This document shows, piece by piece, positions 25,266 through 38,515 of a stretch of 64,000 nt of DNA. Made by a program: the position numbers and the translations under genes. The DNA comes from Ornithodoros turicata (lineage: Eukaryota; Arthropoda; Arachnida; Ixodida; Argasidae). The notes under the pieces are model-generated. The model searched no databases. It was not told the origin of the DNA and saw only the letters and a list, made by a program, of their open reading frames with translations. Position 1 is the first letter of the stretch; each line of letters opens with the position of its first letter. Location: assembly GCF_037126465.1 (NCBI RefSeq), contig NC_088210.1, positions 26,499,511-26,563,510 of the forward strand, given 5' to 3'.

Positions 25266-26560
25266 GTTCCGGGACATTTGATCGAACGCCGTTTGGTCGA
25301 AAGCCGTTTGATCGAACGCAGGACATTTGGTCGAAAGCCATTTGATCGAACGCCGTTTGATCGAAACGGCAGCGGTCGTTTGATCGATTTTTTTAATTGG
25401 TTCACTTGGAGTGTCGAAAATGACAAAAAAAGACAAGGAAAAAAAAGCTGCAGTTCTAAATGCAGTTATCCTAAGGAACATTTAACTTTGTGTAATCTGC
25501 TTCCCCGTAAACACATTCCTCATGCTAACCCACTTTTTAGTGTCCAAAAAGCAGTACAAGGGCCAGGGTTGTTCACCGTTAACCCGTTGGACAACCGAAT
25601 AGGTTTTCCCGCTCTGACACATGGTGACTAAACATGCTGTACTTGTTAATCCCCAACCCTTTGTGAAATAATAATAGACGTCAAGTATTAAACATTTTGG
25701 CAAATGAATTAAAAATAAGTAAATGAAATTTTTGATGTTTATTCCCGTCGAATGTGAACAAATTTTAACAGTGGATTATTGTTTGTAATCAACTGACCAC
25801 TGTATAGGAGAAAGAGCGGTTTCAGTTTATTTACTTTTCGCCTATGTGCAAGTGAACCTAAATTTAGTTCTTGCAACAGACATGTAACCGAAGAAGTCCT
25901 TCGAAACTTAGACAAGATTATAAGGCAGCAGATCTTTGTACTTTCTCTATTTCGGATATCGTGCATGTGTAGTGATTCGAGGCTGCAGATGCATACTCTA
26001 AGGTCGAACTAAGCTTTTACATGCTGTTAATTTAATATCTCTCGTTGCACCATGGCGAAATTTCGTTCTTAGCACCCACAGACTTCGAGTGGCTTTGCAC
26101 ATATGACTATCCCGTTTCAGACCGTTCCCTTTAAATATGTCGCCAGCAATAAGAAGGGTGCCCAGAACAAGGACAGACTATCGGCTGCTCTCAACCTGGG
26201 ACAGCTTTCTTCAATATGTGTCCTACTGATTGGTAAATGACAAACGCCTGCAGCTAACCAGTGGTCTCCCCTCTTCGGCTGCAAAAAGCAAAAAAAAAAA
26301 AAAAGAAAGAAAGAAGAAATAAAAAAGCAGAGGACACTGATTGCCTGCTCCGTATGCTAGAGTCAAAAGTTACAGAAAAAGTGGAGAAGTTACAGAAACA
26401 ACACAGTGCATGCAGCTTTGAATTCCCTTCGAGCAAACGTCTTTCGAACAAACGGCGTCGATCAACCGGCTTTCGATCAAACGGCTTTCGACCAAGCGGC
26501 GTTCGATCAAACGCCTTCGATCAAACGGCGTTCGACCAAACGGCGTTCGACCAAATGGGC
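25266..26560. mobile_element. Candidate element bounded by inverted 15-bp minisatellites
   Basis: 25273-25395 has about seven units of (T/C)GTTTGATCGAACGC. 26426-26560 has about nine units of the reverse complement (GCGTTCGATCAAACG). Between them lies about 1.03 kb without a recognisable frame. The outer margins share CATTTGGTCGAA/TTCGACCAAATG. Inverted arrays at the two ends of one segment suggest a transposon with minisatellite termini. No target duplication was identified. Confidence 0.5.
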
Positions 26561-27028
26561 GGACACCATCGCAAACACTTCAGTGAGCAAGCATTCGTAG
26601 CTCCTATCCCGTTGATCACTTCCTTGATGTCCAATCACATATTTGGGAACCGGTCTTGGAGACAGTACTTTCTCACGCACGATATTTTATCAATGTGTCG
26701 CAACCTACTGACACGCGATCGAAAGAAAAAAACGAAAATATATAGACATAAGGCCTACTTGTGCACAGCGACAGCACCTGATTGTAGATTAACGTGATAA
26801 GCTCACCATTCCTACTCAAGAGCTCACATTATACCGAAGCATTATACTGAACACATACATCGTGCTGTAACTGAAAAAAACGAAAAAAAGAAAAGCATGC
26901 AATCTGCATTTTGAAGCATTGTGCCAAACGCGTATAAATGCTGTGATGCTTGCACAATTCCAGCGACCACGTGGTGCTGGCAACGTCACGTGGCCCACAA
27001 GAGCTATACGGACGCACCTGCATGATGT
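26561..27028. other. No gene recognised
   Basis: AT-rich spacer with A-runs at 26730-26740 and 26873-26890. Confidence 0.3.
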
Positions 27029-28092
27029 CAGTGTTGTACCCGCTACCCGAAAAAGGTAGCGCAATACCGATACGCGCTACCTGAGCAAAAAGTAACGAAA
27101 TCCCGATATCGTTACACGTACCTAAAAGTAGCGGAATACCGCTACCGTTACCCTTAAAAGAAACGCGATACTTCATGCGCTACTGTTTAGGAAATAAACA
27201 AACAGCATCGTTGATGACGTACTTCAAACGTCTTAAAATAATAAAACGACGTCCAATGGAGGTTACACGTAGGTTGCCTGAAGGCTAAAATTTTGAAAAC
27301 CGTTTTTTTACAGATTTACTAAAGCCTACTCGGTATCCTGCATATCTTTTTCTCTTCCTCTAAAGCAAATAAAGCACAAAGCAAGTCTACCGATAAAAGG
27401 CTCAACAGCTTTGTCACAAAAAGAACTCGGATTGCCCGGAACGAGATTTTAGTAAACATACCATGGTGTGCTTTTTCAAATTGGACGTTGACTTCCTTGA
27501 CGCACAGATAAAGCTTTCCCACCCAGGCGCATAGTAGACATCTGAACACCACCCTAGTGTTTTGTACTGTAATGGCCATGGTCCCTCCATTGCAGCGGAC
27601 AAGAAATTGCAACTGTCAAGCACCTGAGCGTACGTGGTGCAATGTCATGTGGAATGTCAGACTCATAGCTAGCGAGGACGGCTCCAGAATGGAGTGACGT
27701 CAGTTTGCAGACAACTCCGACAATGCACCAAATATTCAAGAAGGTTCATCCCAGATAGGGAACACGTGGATGACACATCCTCTTTGCAAGATAACGGCCT
27801 CTGTGCCCTCCTTTCGGCTATTTGCCCGGTCTTCCCAGAATGAGTTGTGATATCGGGCAGCTTGATCGAAGGCAGGCAGAGTGGAGGTTTGATAATAGGT
27901 CGAAGTCGAGTTGTCGCGAACCCCAGCTCGGAAAGTAGCGGTAGCGCTCAAAGATTGCGCTACCACAAATTTGTAGCGGAAGTACTTCTTTCGTTATCAG
28001 TTTAAAAAAGTAGCGCGATCTCTACTCCGCTACCGAAAAAAGTAACGGATACGGTAGCGCCGCTACTAGCAACGGCGCTACGTACAACACTG
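27029..28092. mobile_element. Non-autonomous hAT-like element (CAGTGTTGTAC ends)
   Basis: Ends CAGTGTTGTACCCGCTACC and, inverted, CAGTGTTGTACGTAGCGCCG (11 bp identical). The subterminal regions are dense in AGTAACG/GTAGCGCTAC motifs, as in hAT relics. Flanking 8-mers do not match cleanly. The middle (27250-27900) has only short, stop-broken frames. Confidence 0.65.
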
Positions 28093-28299
28093 ATGGTGAT
28101 TGATCCTATAAAGCTATCGGGTACGTCCCCATCACACTCGGTGACGGCTCGCTGGTGAGCTACAGGAAAAATAAATAAATTAATTAATAAAACCGCTCTG
28201 ATACAGTAACAATAATCCGTGGCATTACGTCGCGAGGAAACTCTGATCATTAATTTTCCCCATCCGGGGAGTCCTTAACGTGCGCTGATGTCCGCTTGA

Positions 28300-28347
28300 A
28301 TAGCCACAGTTGCTTCGCGGCGCTAGCACTGAATTAAATAAATAAAT
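28300..28347 (+). repeat. Detached SINE 3' end with AAATAAAT tail
   Basis: ATAGCCACAGTTGCTTCGCG followed by GCGCTAGCACTG and an A/T simple tail GAATTAAATAAATAAAT. It shows the natural 3' terminus of the SINE family. Confidence 0.6.
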
Positions 28348-31300
28348 ATCCGCTTGAACAGAACCGCGAAGACTTTTTTTTTTGTTGCCTATTTTCTTTT
28401 CTTTCGGCATGAAATTTCGCAAGTGGTCGCACACAATCCTTTTTCTTTTTTACTTTCCTAATTGTTTCCTGGCAGTGATCCATTCGAGTGTCCCAATTGG
28501 CATTATCTGGCAGTGAGCGCGCGCTTTCGAAACCCCTCGATACAACATTACCTGTACAGATACCACTGTACGGGTCATAACAAAAACTATAATATCAGCG
28601 ATTCCACTATACTGAGAATAAAAATGAGCTTTATCCTCGCACGTGTCCAAAACTCCACTGCACGCACACTGACCATTCAAAACAACGATCATTTTCTGCA
28701 GCACAGAGGAACTCATTCCGCATGGCCTACCGCAAAGCGCATAACACCGGCCGACTACTACGTAACAGTAAGCTAACGAAGTGTGACAGCTAACGCGGTT
28801 CGACAGTGCCGTCACGTCAGACGGGGCAAGCCAAGCCGAGCGAGAACTGACCCCAAAAGGCGATGTTTTTGCCATCGTTTGACTGGACCCGTGCCATTGT
28901 TCCTCTCCTTTTCCCCCCTTTCTGCTTCCGGATCAACCGGAGAACATTGTGCCGATTTTATGCATGTCATCATTCTCGGGCGCTTATTTTACATAGGCTG
29001 CTCCCCTCTTGCCCGCGTCTTTCGCCGACGCAGCGGTGTGCGCCGGCCCGACGAGTAGTTTACCCTGATTCCATTCTGATGTAACCGAGCCGGTCGGTAT
29101 ACCAAACCGATTGCGTAACAATACCGTCCGCGTTTCCTGGAGCGCTCAGCTGCGATGTGTGGGCACGCGGTCACACGTTATCCAAATCCACCGCATTTAT
29201 AGCGTTAAAGAAGCACTAAAATGTAAAAAAAAAGATTATCTCAAATAAAAATCCGCGTTTCAATTAGTACAATTCAAACAAAATTAGTTCACAAAACTCT
29301 ACCGTTTTAGAAGAAAAACGCAATGAAAACGGAGCCGTCTTTGGCTGCAACGAATGGTATCTCCAAGAGGCAAAGATTTGCGGCATCCAATGAGAATGCA
29401 GGAAACGCGCGCGCATACCTATCATGTGCGTGTGTGGATTTGGAACGAGTCCGATCGTAGTGCTCAGTATGCGCGCCGTATGATGTACACTGCTGCATTT
29501 TTCAATACCGATTCACTGTATTGTAGCCCACAACAGTTCACGCGGATGTTCCTCTGACAACATTTATCTTGACGTCCTTAGGACAGCGACGCCAGTCCTC
29601 TTTGCAACGCGCACTAGGTTTTTAACCGGCAACCATAATTGAGCCACGATTTTTAGCACCGAGAATTCGCTAAATTCAGTGGACGCGAATACTAGGTGAC
29701 CGATTAGCCAAGAAATAAGGACCCCACAATAGAAAGGTTTTGTAGTGCACCTTAGCAGTTATTTTCGTTTTCTTTTGCTTCGTTGAAGCTGCAGAACGAA
29801 AGACAGTGAGACTTCTCACGACAGACACTCCATTGCTGCAGCCAGCTGGATTTTCCGCTGGCGGACAAGATGAACTCCGGCCCCGTAGGTGTCCGTATAC
29901 CATATAGAGGTTTCACTGTAGTTGCCTTGGAATGCTTAAACATCATTTTCGAATAGTCAGACTTGACGCCACTTACAAACAATGTTCGTCTGGTAGAAGG
30001 GATATCAACGAGAGTTCAATAAAAAGCAAAAGGGTTATACGTAAGAGGTATATAGCGCTTATTCAATCCATCGTGTTGCGCAGCCTAAAAAGAAAGTGAC
30101 GGCGTATCAAGGAACACGACAATTTGGTATTTCTGCTTTGCGTAGCCGCCAGGTATAATCTGCCTATAGACTTTCCGTGCGTCTTGAAAGTCAGCGGGAA
30201 ACAACACGTGGCGAAGACACGTAGGATGGCAATATGCAATGCAAGTACAATTATATAGGTGTAACTTGTTATGAAACTATGTCTTGTATAGACGCAACCC
30301 CACACTAATTTCTTTCGCACCTTTGAGCGTGTACAAGCGTGTATTACGTAAATGAACACCTTTTTTTTATTCAGCAGCCTCAAATAAAAGGTGTAATAAC
30401 AGAGTTGAAAAAGAGTATTAGAAAAAAAAAAAAAAAAAAAACATCTGAAGCAGCGTTTGTATCACGTTTCCCGCTAATGCCGTTTTCTGAGGAATATGCC
30501 CTCTGAAATGGTGCCACAGAAAAGGCGTGTTGCCACAGGACAAGGCATTTACACCCGAAGAGTGTAAAAAATACTGCGTTGTGAAGTAACTGCACCTACG
30601 CAGGTGTAGTGTCGGAATTCTCTCCCTTCATGCACGAATAACGTCTGTCTCGCATATTCCTATAAATGCCTGTCACATGTGACCTTGTCGTAAGAAAAGG
30701 CAAACATTATTCGTAGGGGGCAACACGTTGAGGCCACGAACAGCAAAGGGAAACAGCAAACATATTTGCAGACGCTCCATTCGGCGACAGTAGCAGCCGT
30801 AAGGTACTTCAAGGGCAACACACACACACACACGCAAACCCCATACAGCACAGTGCATTTACACATCCACGCCATTAAACGTGGTTCAGGGAGCTCGTGA
30901 CGTAAGCCAAAGAGAACTGCAATGCATCTGAGGGGAGAAAGCCACAGTATAATCCATAGGCACGAGTGGTAGGAGACTTCCCCGTACGGATGAAACGGTT
31001 ATACCGGGTCATTTATTACCCCGAATGACAGGATGCAATGATGCAAACAGGTGCTTGAATAAAAACACAAGAGATGTGGACGTACGATTATTGCGAGAAG
31101 AAAATGGGCCATTTTTCTCTTTTTTTTTTCTTTTTTCTTTTCTTTGTGGGTGACGGGGTTGATGGGAAGCATGAGTGGAAGGAAAGCACCAATGGGATAA
31201 TAGACGGAAAACGACAGTTCGATTAAGAACTTCGACAGTGCGACTCCGTCCGTTCTCGGGCTAGCCGTGAAAAAGTGGAAAAAAAAGGAAAAAAAAAACG

Positions 31301-33369
31301 CACTGAAAAAGTAACAGCACAAACGAATTTTCGCATGCTCGCAGTGGGATCGACGAGGAAAGTAATTAATTAATAAACTGAGTTAGAGCACGGGTTAAAA
31401 AGCAAGCGAGCTGGTGGCGTAGGTCCATATAGCGAAAAAATCGCGACTATAATAAGGATGAAAAAAAAAAAAAAATCGCGCACGAACATGTCTCGAACAC
31501 TGTATAATGTGCAAAACAAACTTGTCACCTGTGTTCGAGATCCTTGTTCGTGTCCTTTGTTCTTGTCACTGTCGTATATAAGTCTCGGGTTCATTTTCTA
31601 CTTTTCCGCCTTTTTGGTTATGGAAGTCGACTTAGACCGTCGAAAACTTTTCTAACTCGAGAAATGCGCTTCCGTGCAGCATCGTAAACTGTCGAACACA
31701 TCGCTCTGTTGTTTTTTCTTTCTTTTTTGTATCAACTTTTCTTTTTTATATTTGATATTCTATGCATGAAATGTAATTCTCGAAAGCAAGTGTGGAACAC
31801 CTGGTTTCTTTTTCGTTTCTTGTCACTCTTTCTTACTGACCATTCACCATGGAGCCTTGCAGCGCCTTTCAGGCATTTCAGGTTTAATAAATGAAATGAA
31901 ATGGAGTATAGCGCTGGTTTCGACAGAATTTAGAAGGCACTGCAGCCCTATCGCTTGCGCTCGAGGACACACAACAGCGTTTACTATGGGAGCGTGCAGC
32001 AAGGAACACAGTTCGACAATCAGACCTCAAGCTTAGGACTACAGCTACAGCGTATGTCATGCGTAAGAGAGATTTCTTATATCTAAGGCACCCACGTTAG
32101 AGTACACACCTCTGTATATGCAATGCAAACTGTATACTTCATGAGACTCGTAACTCCAACATGCATCGAAGGCACCATAAACATCGTTCAACAAAAAGAG
32201 CAAACTATGAGGCTGGGTTGCTGGCCGCACGTTCGGCAAGTAGTTCACGTGACCCGATCTCTTACGAAGAACTTCGTCGAGTGTTAGTACACCGCTCAGC
32301 CGTTGATAATCTCCACTAACCTGATACTGACGATGCACATCCACTTCACGGTTCTCCACGTCCTACTCCCGATGCCCATTTCGGCGCAAACTCGTCACAA
32401 AAAAAATGTTCAAAAGAAACTGTCCTACCACGGCGATCCCAACTATACTGCAATGCTGGGCTCTCGACACCTTATCAACCCCACTCCTCGTGCCCCAACC
32501 TTTCCCGTTTCAGCTACCGGTGAGAAAAGCAGCAGCTCAGGATGCGCTCAGACATTTTTCTCTCCGCGCCGTCTTTTTAAAATGAAACGTACGTGATTGG
32601 CCCTCGTCTAGCTGACGTCACGACCACTCGCTTTCCCGTTGGCGCGCATGGACACACGCGCGCGCGCGCGTCGCGTCCACACGCGCAAGTTTCGCGCAAT
32701 ATGGTCGGACGCGTGACATTTCTCTGCCGTCACGTCTTTTCTTTGTCCTCCGTACATGGAGGGGCCCGTAGGTGCGCTCGACAAAAAAGTCCACGAGGAA
32801 AATTGTGCTGCTCAATTCTCGGGTCACGGAAACTAATATATTGTCGTGTATATATATATGTTCCTTTTTCCTTGAGTAAACATATACGTCCTGAGAAGCG
32901 TCATTCAGGATGTTTGACGAGTAATACCTCGAAACTACAATGGCTACAAAACACCAACAACGGCTTAGTGAATGCTCATGAAATTATACACCTCTTCTCC
33001 TTCATGCGTATTTATTATTATTTTTTTACATAATAAATGATTTCTCTGTAACTGCGAAAGGGTTTTTTTATGACGTTGTCGTGACGTCAAAACATCGTGA
33101 ACGTTCAACCGTGCACGTCTTAAAGGCCCTTGGCGAAAACGCATGCTTCGAAGAACTGCCCATCACTACAAGTGCACGCATAAAGACACACTGATGAGAT
33201 TGGCACGTGAACACAGACAAATTCCAGACGACAGGCACGGAATTCGTGACAACGTAACGTAACGTAACGTTTCCGAACTACGTATGAAATATGACTCCTT
33301 TTCACTGCAAAACTGTTCACGTAAGCGATATTTCTATATGGGGTCATCTCCGTATTTCAAACAAAAGTG
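28348..33369. other. No gene recognised; simple repeats and relics
   Basis: Holds A/T runs (28372-28384, 30421-30440, 31118-31130, 31458-31473), an ACACAC tract at 30819-30832, CGCGCGCGCG at 32660-32671, and a CGTAA repeat at 33251-33270. A pogo-type end (TATAGAGGTTTCACTGTA) is at about 29903-29922. 146 codons open at 32593-33033 match nothing known. Confidence 0.35.
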
Positions 33370-33522
33370 TCACCCAAAGTATCGCGTTACTTTTCTTTAG
33401 TAACGGTAGCGGTACTCCGTTACTTTAAAAAATAAGTATCAATATCGGTATTTCGATACTTTTTACTCAAGTAACGAGTATCGGTATCGCGATACCATAT
33501 TTCGGTAACGGGTACAACACTG
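33370..33522. mobile_element. Truncated hAT-like element end (same family as 27029-28092)
   Basis: AGTAACGGTAGCGGTACTCC-rich sequence ending GGTACAACACTG, which is the exact inverse of the first 12 bases at 27029. Its last eight bases (33515-33522) are duplicated by the element inserted next to it. Confidence 0.65.
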
Positions 33523-34735
33523 CAGGGATGGCCATAAATACACTTTTCGGGTATTTAAATATAAATACAAAATACTACATGCTTTCACGAATTTAAATAC
33601 TGTAACTACTTCCGTAAATACTTTGAGCAGTCCAGGCACATTATTCATTTAAATTATTGTGTAAATAGAGCCACCTGTGGATGCACATCTGCTGCACACA
33701 GTGCCCACATATTCTTTATTTTATCGTGGTGCAGTGTAATGATTTCAGCATTCTGCGTGAACCGGCTTTCCATTGAACGGAAACATCTCCTTGAACATGA
33801 GAGAACTGATGAAAGGAAGACAGGACAGAGAGGGGGGGCAAGAACCGATGACGGCAACTCAAGACCACCAAATGAACTTGTTATCGCTTCTTCCACTTTC
33901 TCAATGTGGAATAAAGTGTTCATTTGCTGCTTTTGAGTCGTCGTTGTCGGTTCTTCTCCCCTGTCTGTCCTGTCTAGTCCTCCCCACCCCCCACCCCCAC
34001 GCTGTTCCTCGGACTCCAGGAGATCTTTCCGTTCAGTCACATACACCAGCTTGCTTGCCTCCTCTACTTATGTTCATCGACTTTCCATCTTCAGCAACGA
34101 CAGTGAAAAACTCCTCGTCAAAAATTGTCTGACGCGCTGCAGCCACTGCCCGGAGTTCCCAATGAATGACTGAGTAGAATTGTCGCTAACGGTTGCATTT
34201 TAAGGGTTCCCTTTAGACGGCAAGCTTTGTCAAGTATCACAAGAGGGTCGCGAATCACATTTTTCCCAAACTGGTGTTCTTATTTCTCTCCTCCCTTCCA
34301 GGACTGAAGCAACGGGGGCGACAATGCCCTCATTCGCGCATCGTACAGTTTTCGTAGAAAGACGGAAATCCCCGAACACGTGGGGATGAGTGACCTGTAG
34401 ACTCTAACAAGATACCCTTCATCACGAGAGGCTAATAATGTGGAGAAGCCCACAAATACGGGAGGATGAGATATGTGTATTTAACTGTATGTTAAATATA
34501 AATACGTCTAAAATGGTATTTTAATATAAATATAAATTCCTTTTTTTTGCCTGTAGTTAAATACGTATTTTAAATACATGTATTTATATTTTAAATACTA
34601 TTTAAATACAATGTATTTATATTTTAAATACTATTTAAATACAATGTATTTATATTTTAAATACTATTTAAATACAATGTATTTATATTTTAAATACTAT
34701 TTAAATACAATGTATTTAAATACTGCCCATCCCTG
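33523..34735. mobile_element. Non-autonomous hAT element with perfect 8-bp target duplication
   Basis: Ends CAGGGATGGCCATAAATAC and, inverted, CAGGGATGGGCAGTATTTAA. The target duplication CAACACTG occupies 33515-33522 and 34736-34743 exactly. It holds a 33-bp AT-rich tandem repeat near the right end and a 130-codon minus-strand frame (33654-34046) that I cannot assign to a transposase. About 1.2 kb. Confidence 0.85.
34578..34717. repeat. 33-bp AT-rich tandem repeat inside the hAT element
   Basis: About four nearly identical copies of TGTATTTATATTTTAAATAC followed by TATTTAAATACAA. The unit is an amplification of the element's own ATTTAAATAC terminal motif. Confidence 0.85.
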
Positions 34736-34743
34736 CAACACTG

Positions 34744-37097
34744 TTTAAAAATCCAACTTCGCAAAATCAAACTCGTCGAAATAAATAAATCTTTCAAAAT
34801 CCATCCTTTCTGATTGGTGGACAGCCGAAACTTTCTATACGTCCTCTTCGGAAAATAGTACCGTCTTCAATGAAATGAGCGTTCATCTGAGAACGACAAT
34901 TTCGCTCTACTGGAAGTGGGTTGTGTGCAAATTTTCCGTGACTTATATTTTTATTTCTACTCTAAAGGAGAACAGTAAGGAGGAGGGATTCGAAGCGTCA
35001 TCTAGCTTGAACCCCTTGCTATGACTACGTAGGCAGCATACCCCATATGGGAAAAACAAGGGAACGAATAAATGAAGGTAACAACACTAATCCCTTTATG
35101 CCATGAGGCCTTCCAGCGTATACATATAAGAACGGCATTGTTCCACTAGCTCAGCTCAGGAATGTGTGTTATTTTTGTATTCATACGCGTCGTCGTCTAA
35201 CCCTCAAACTGGATATTTCGATTTCCTCAACTATTCTAGGGAGAAACATAGTTAATTATGGAACAGATATGCATAGAGAACGTCAATATTGCGGATTTCG
35301 TTGAACGCAACACTGTGCAGCCCATAGACAAACGTACGGCAGAGTTCTCCGCTAGGCCTAACTACGATTTATTTTGTCAGTGCGGATTTTAAGAGCGTGG
35401 ATTCTTAAATGGTTTATTTCAGCAGAGGGATTTTGACGGGTGGAATTTTAAGCGTGGATTTTTTAAAGTTTTATTTTTAAGCGTCTATTTCAGCATACAT
35501 CAAGACTTGCGCGCGCACGCGTGCGCGTGTGTGTGTGCGTGAGAAATAAGAGACGGGCGGATAATTGCAACTATCCCGCAATACTTTACGCAGCAATATA
35601 AATTTATCTCATTACAAAAATGGCGAGGAGCGCCTTTCCAACGTAACTTGCGTTTGTGCGAGGACTCGCATCCGTTTGACGCTCCTATAACTCGGTGCTC
35701 TCTTACTTGCGCTGTGCCAGAAAAAAACAAACGATTCTGTGTATATATAAAGAACATTGATAGGACCACATACGTGCAAAATTTCAAGAACAATACTGGT
35801 TTTCCAGCAACAAGAGCTCAAAAAACGCCATTTTCTGACAGGTGAAGTAGCCTACATTTCACGTAACTGAATCGTACATCAGCACGTATAGGTCATTCTT
35901 TTCTGTACACGTTGATATCCCTTACGCGTCGCTGGCCCGACCAGAAGCCTTGTGACAGCGTCCGAGGAAGTGCAAGCGAAAACTGTCGTGAACGCCGAGT
36001 TTGCTCATTCTTATCTGCCAAACAAAAATACGCACCACGATTCCATTCAACTACGATAGAAGCCTATATACCTGACATCTTGGAGAAAAAAACGTGAGAG
36101 TGTTGCCTGGAAGCGTTGACGAGAAATAAAATCTTAAAATCGCCGTTGCTGAAAATGTAGCGCTTCTCAGCGCCACACTCAACATTTTCTCGATTTTTGT
36201 TCACGTCATCCATGGCACGTAGAAAAAAAAAATAAAAAAATACTGTTCCGTTCTGGAGCTGGTGGCAGGCTACAGCATATATTTTTTTCAGAGAAAATCG
36301 TCGATGACGTCCCGACGACCCTGCCTGAGTTGGGATGAAATCCACACCGTGTCGGTGCAAATAACATCCCTAACGGAGGAACGCTGGTCGCACTTCCTCG
36401 ATAATTATAACGTTAAAAAAACAAAAACAGTTACCGTACACAGGAAGGCACGTAAGCAATCAAAATGTCATCCCAGTCATCATTAAGACTATACCGAGCC
36501 TGTCACCACGAACATTTCCCCGTAAGTTTCACCATACATTCCTCATAGCGCCCAGTTATTCGCTGAGCTTCTTCGGATTTGGTTAGCTCTTTTTCCGCGG
36601 TGGGCCTATCACACTTGTAGTATACAACTTAACAATCCATTGCAAACTATTTCCTCGAACAGATATGCACAACCTTCAACAGACGATGCAAGGTCGCACA
36701 CCGTATACCCTTCGCGAGCGAGCGGAGGAAAAACCGAAACCGAAAATGATGCCTCGCTCAAGCGCGAGCTCGCGTGCACGCATGCCCAGGAGGGCAGCCC
36801 CACGGGGGACGTCAGGGAAAACGGCGAACGCGACACCTTGAAGATGCGTGGAAACGATCGCCCAGAAGGAAACAACTCGCGAGACTAATGCGAGACTAGG
36901 TAGCATATATTTGGCAGCAGAGTGAGCGCTTGCTGCCAGTTTAAGACAAACGATTGATTATTGGCTTGCCATTTTTATCTCGCGCTCGCCTGTTGTTCTC
37001 GGAACCTGAGCGTCGTTCGCTGTGCAAAGCTCGCGGGTCTTGAAAAAAAAAAAGAAAAAAAAAAAGAAGAAAGTTGGACAATAATAAATAGAACTAG
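34744..37097. other. No gene recognised
   Basis: 35370-35490 has repeated (A)GCGTGGATTTTTTAA-like segments. 35507-35540 is a CG/TG-alternating tract. A-runs lie at 36221-36239 and 37042-37064. Short frames only. Confidence 0.35.
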
Positions 37098-38064
37098 TAT
37101 ACAGGGTGTTTCGCCTAGAGTGATAAAAAATTCTAACTGTCGACGTACTCGTCGGATTGTGGGACTTTCGGCAATTACCTTCTGGAAACTCTTGTCGCCA
37201 TTGAGGAAGGCATTGGACAATTTTTAATTTCTATTTCCATTTATTTTCCTTTTGCGCTACAGCACAATTGGAGGAGGTACGCCAAAAGGCAGCAAACGCT
37301 GCTTGACTAGGGCAGTACCCCCTTGCATTTGGCGTCCGCAGCAGCAAGTCAAAGAAATTGCATTAAGTTTCGGCATTAATTGAGGGAAATTTATTTTTTT
37401 CAATTGAACTTTGAAAATTGCCAAGCGAACCTCACTTTTTATTTACAGAAACATGAAGTCCTCCACGGATAACCTCAGACCCAACAAAAACTATGCACAG
37501 TATCGCAACAGAAATAGTCTTTAAAAAATAGTAAAAATTCCACTTTAGCCCCGCCGGCTTGATTGTCGCAAAGAAGAGCGCACGGAAGGTGCGTGCAGAG
37601 GAAGAAGGGTTCCCGCATCTTGTTTTACCTTTCTTTCCCCCGCTTCGACCTTGATGCTGGTGACAACCGTCTTATCGCAAAGAAGGCAAACCACTTCCGA
37701 GACACTTCCTCCTATAGACGCACATTTCGCGCGCGCTTGTTTGCGAAAATCAGGCAGGCGGGGCTAAAGCGTAATTTTTAATAACTTTTTCGACTATTTC
37801 TGTTGCGATACTGTGCATAGTTTTTGTTGGGTCTGCGGTTATCCGTAGAGGACTTCATATTTCTTTAAAAAAAAGTGAGGTTCGCCTGGCAATTTTCAAA
37901 GTTCAAGTGAAAATAAATAAATTTTCCGCAATTAAAAACTGTCCAAAGCCTTCCCCAATGGTGGCAAAAGTTTCCAGAAGGTAATTGCCGAAAGTCCCAC
38001 AATCCTCCGAGGAGTACGTCACTAGTTAGAATTTTTTATCACTTTAGCTGAAATACCCTGTATA
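37098..38064. mobile_element. Long fold-back DNA transposon (about 967 bp, arms about 400+ bp)
   Basis: The left end TATACAGGGTGTTTCGCCTA pairs with the right end TAGCTGAAATACCCTGTATA. Pairing continues inward through TTCTAACTGTCGACGTACTC, AAGTCCTCCACGGATAACCT and GCCCCGCCGGCTTGATTGTC to a loop near 37600-37720. TA-type flanks suggest a Tc1/mariner-like target. No transposase is present. Confidence 0.8.
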
Positions 38065-38515
38065 CACTTCCAGCTGGAGTGTCGCGTGTCATCAGGTGAC
38101 AAAAATTTTCCGTTATTGGATACTCTACCGTCCATGTTAACTTCCAACTTGCCGGCTGCATCGCGATGTTACCCACGTTTGTCGGCGTCCGTATCCTAAT
38201 TTTGCTATACACCCCGTTCAACAGCCAGGCTGATAAGACCCCAAGGTAAAGCGTGACGCAATCTCCCGGCTAACACATCAACCCTGGAATCAATCGAGAC
38301 TGATGATGCTCAGTTGGTTAGGCAACACATACTCGCCTAGGAACACTGTTCCACGGCTAAGAGAAAAGAGAAGACAGAGAAGAATAAACAAAAATATAAG
38401 ACAAATGCAAATAAGCAAAAGGCTTTTAAATGCCTAGAAAGCTTCAGCTAATAAGAGCAACGCCCTCCACAGCTGGCGGGCCAATGACGATGTACAAACG
38501 ATTAATTTTTTTCCC
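38065..38515. other. No gene recognised
   Basis: Short spacer between the fold-back transposon and the SINE; nothing identifiable. Confidence 0.3.

Noticed and set aside
33654..34046. Minus-strand 130-codon frame as hAT transposase
   Set aside because: No BED finger, no DDE or hATC dimerisation motif; too short to assign.
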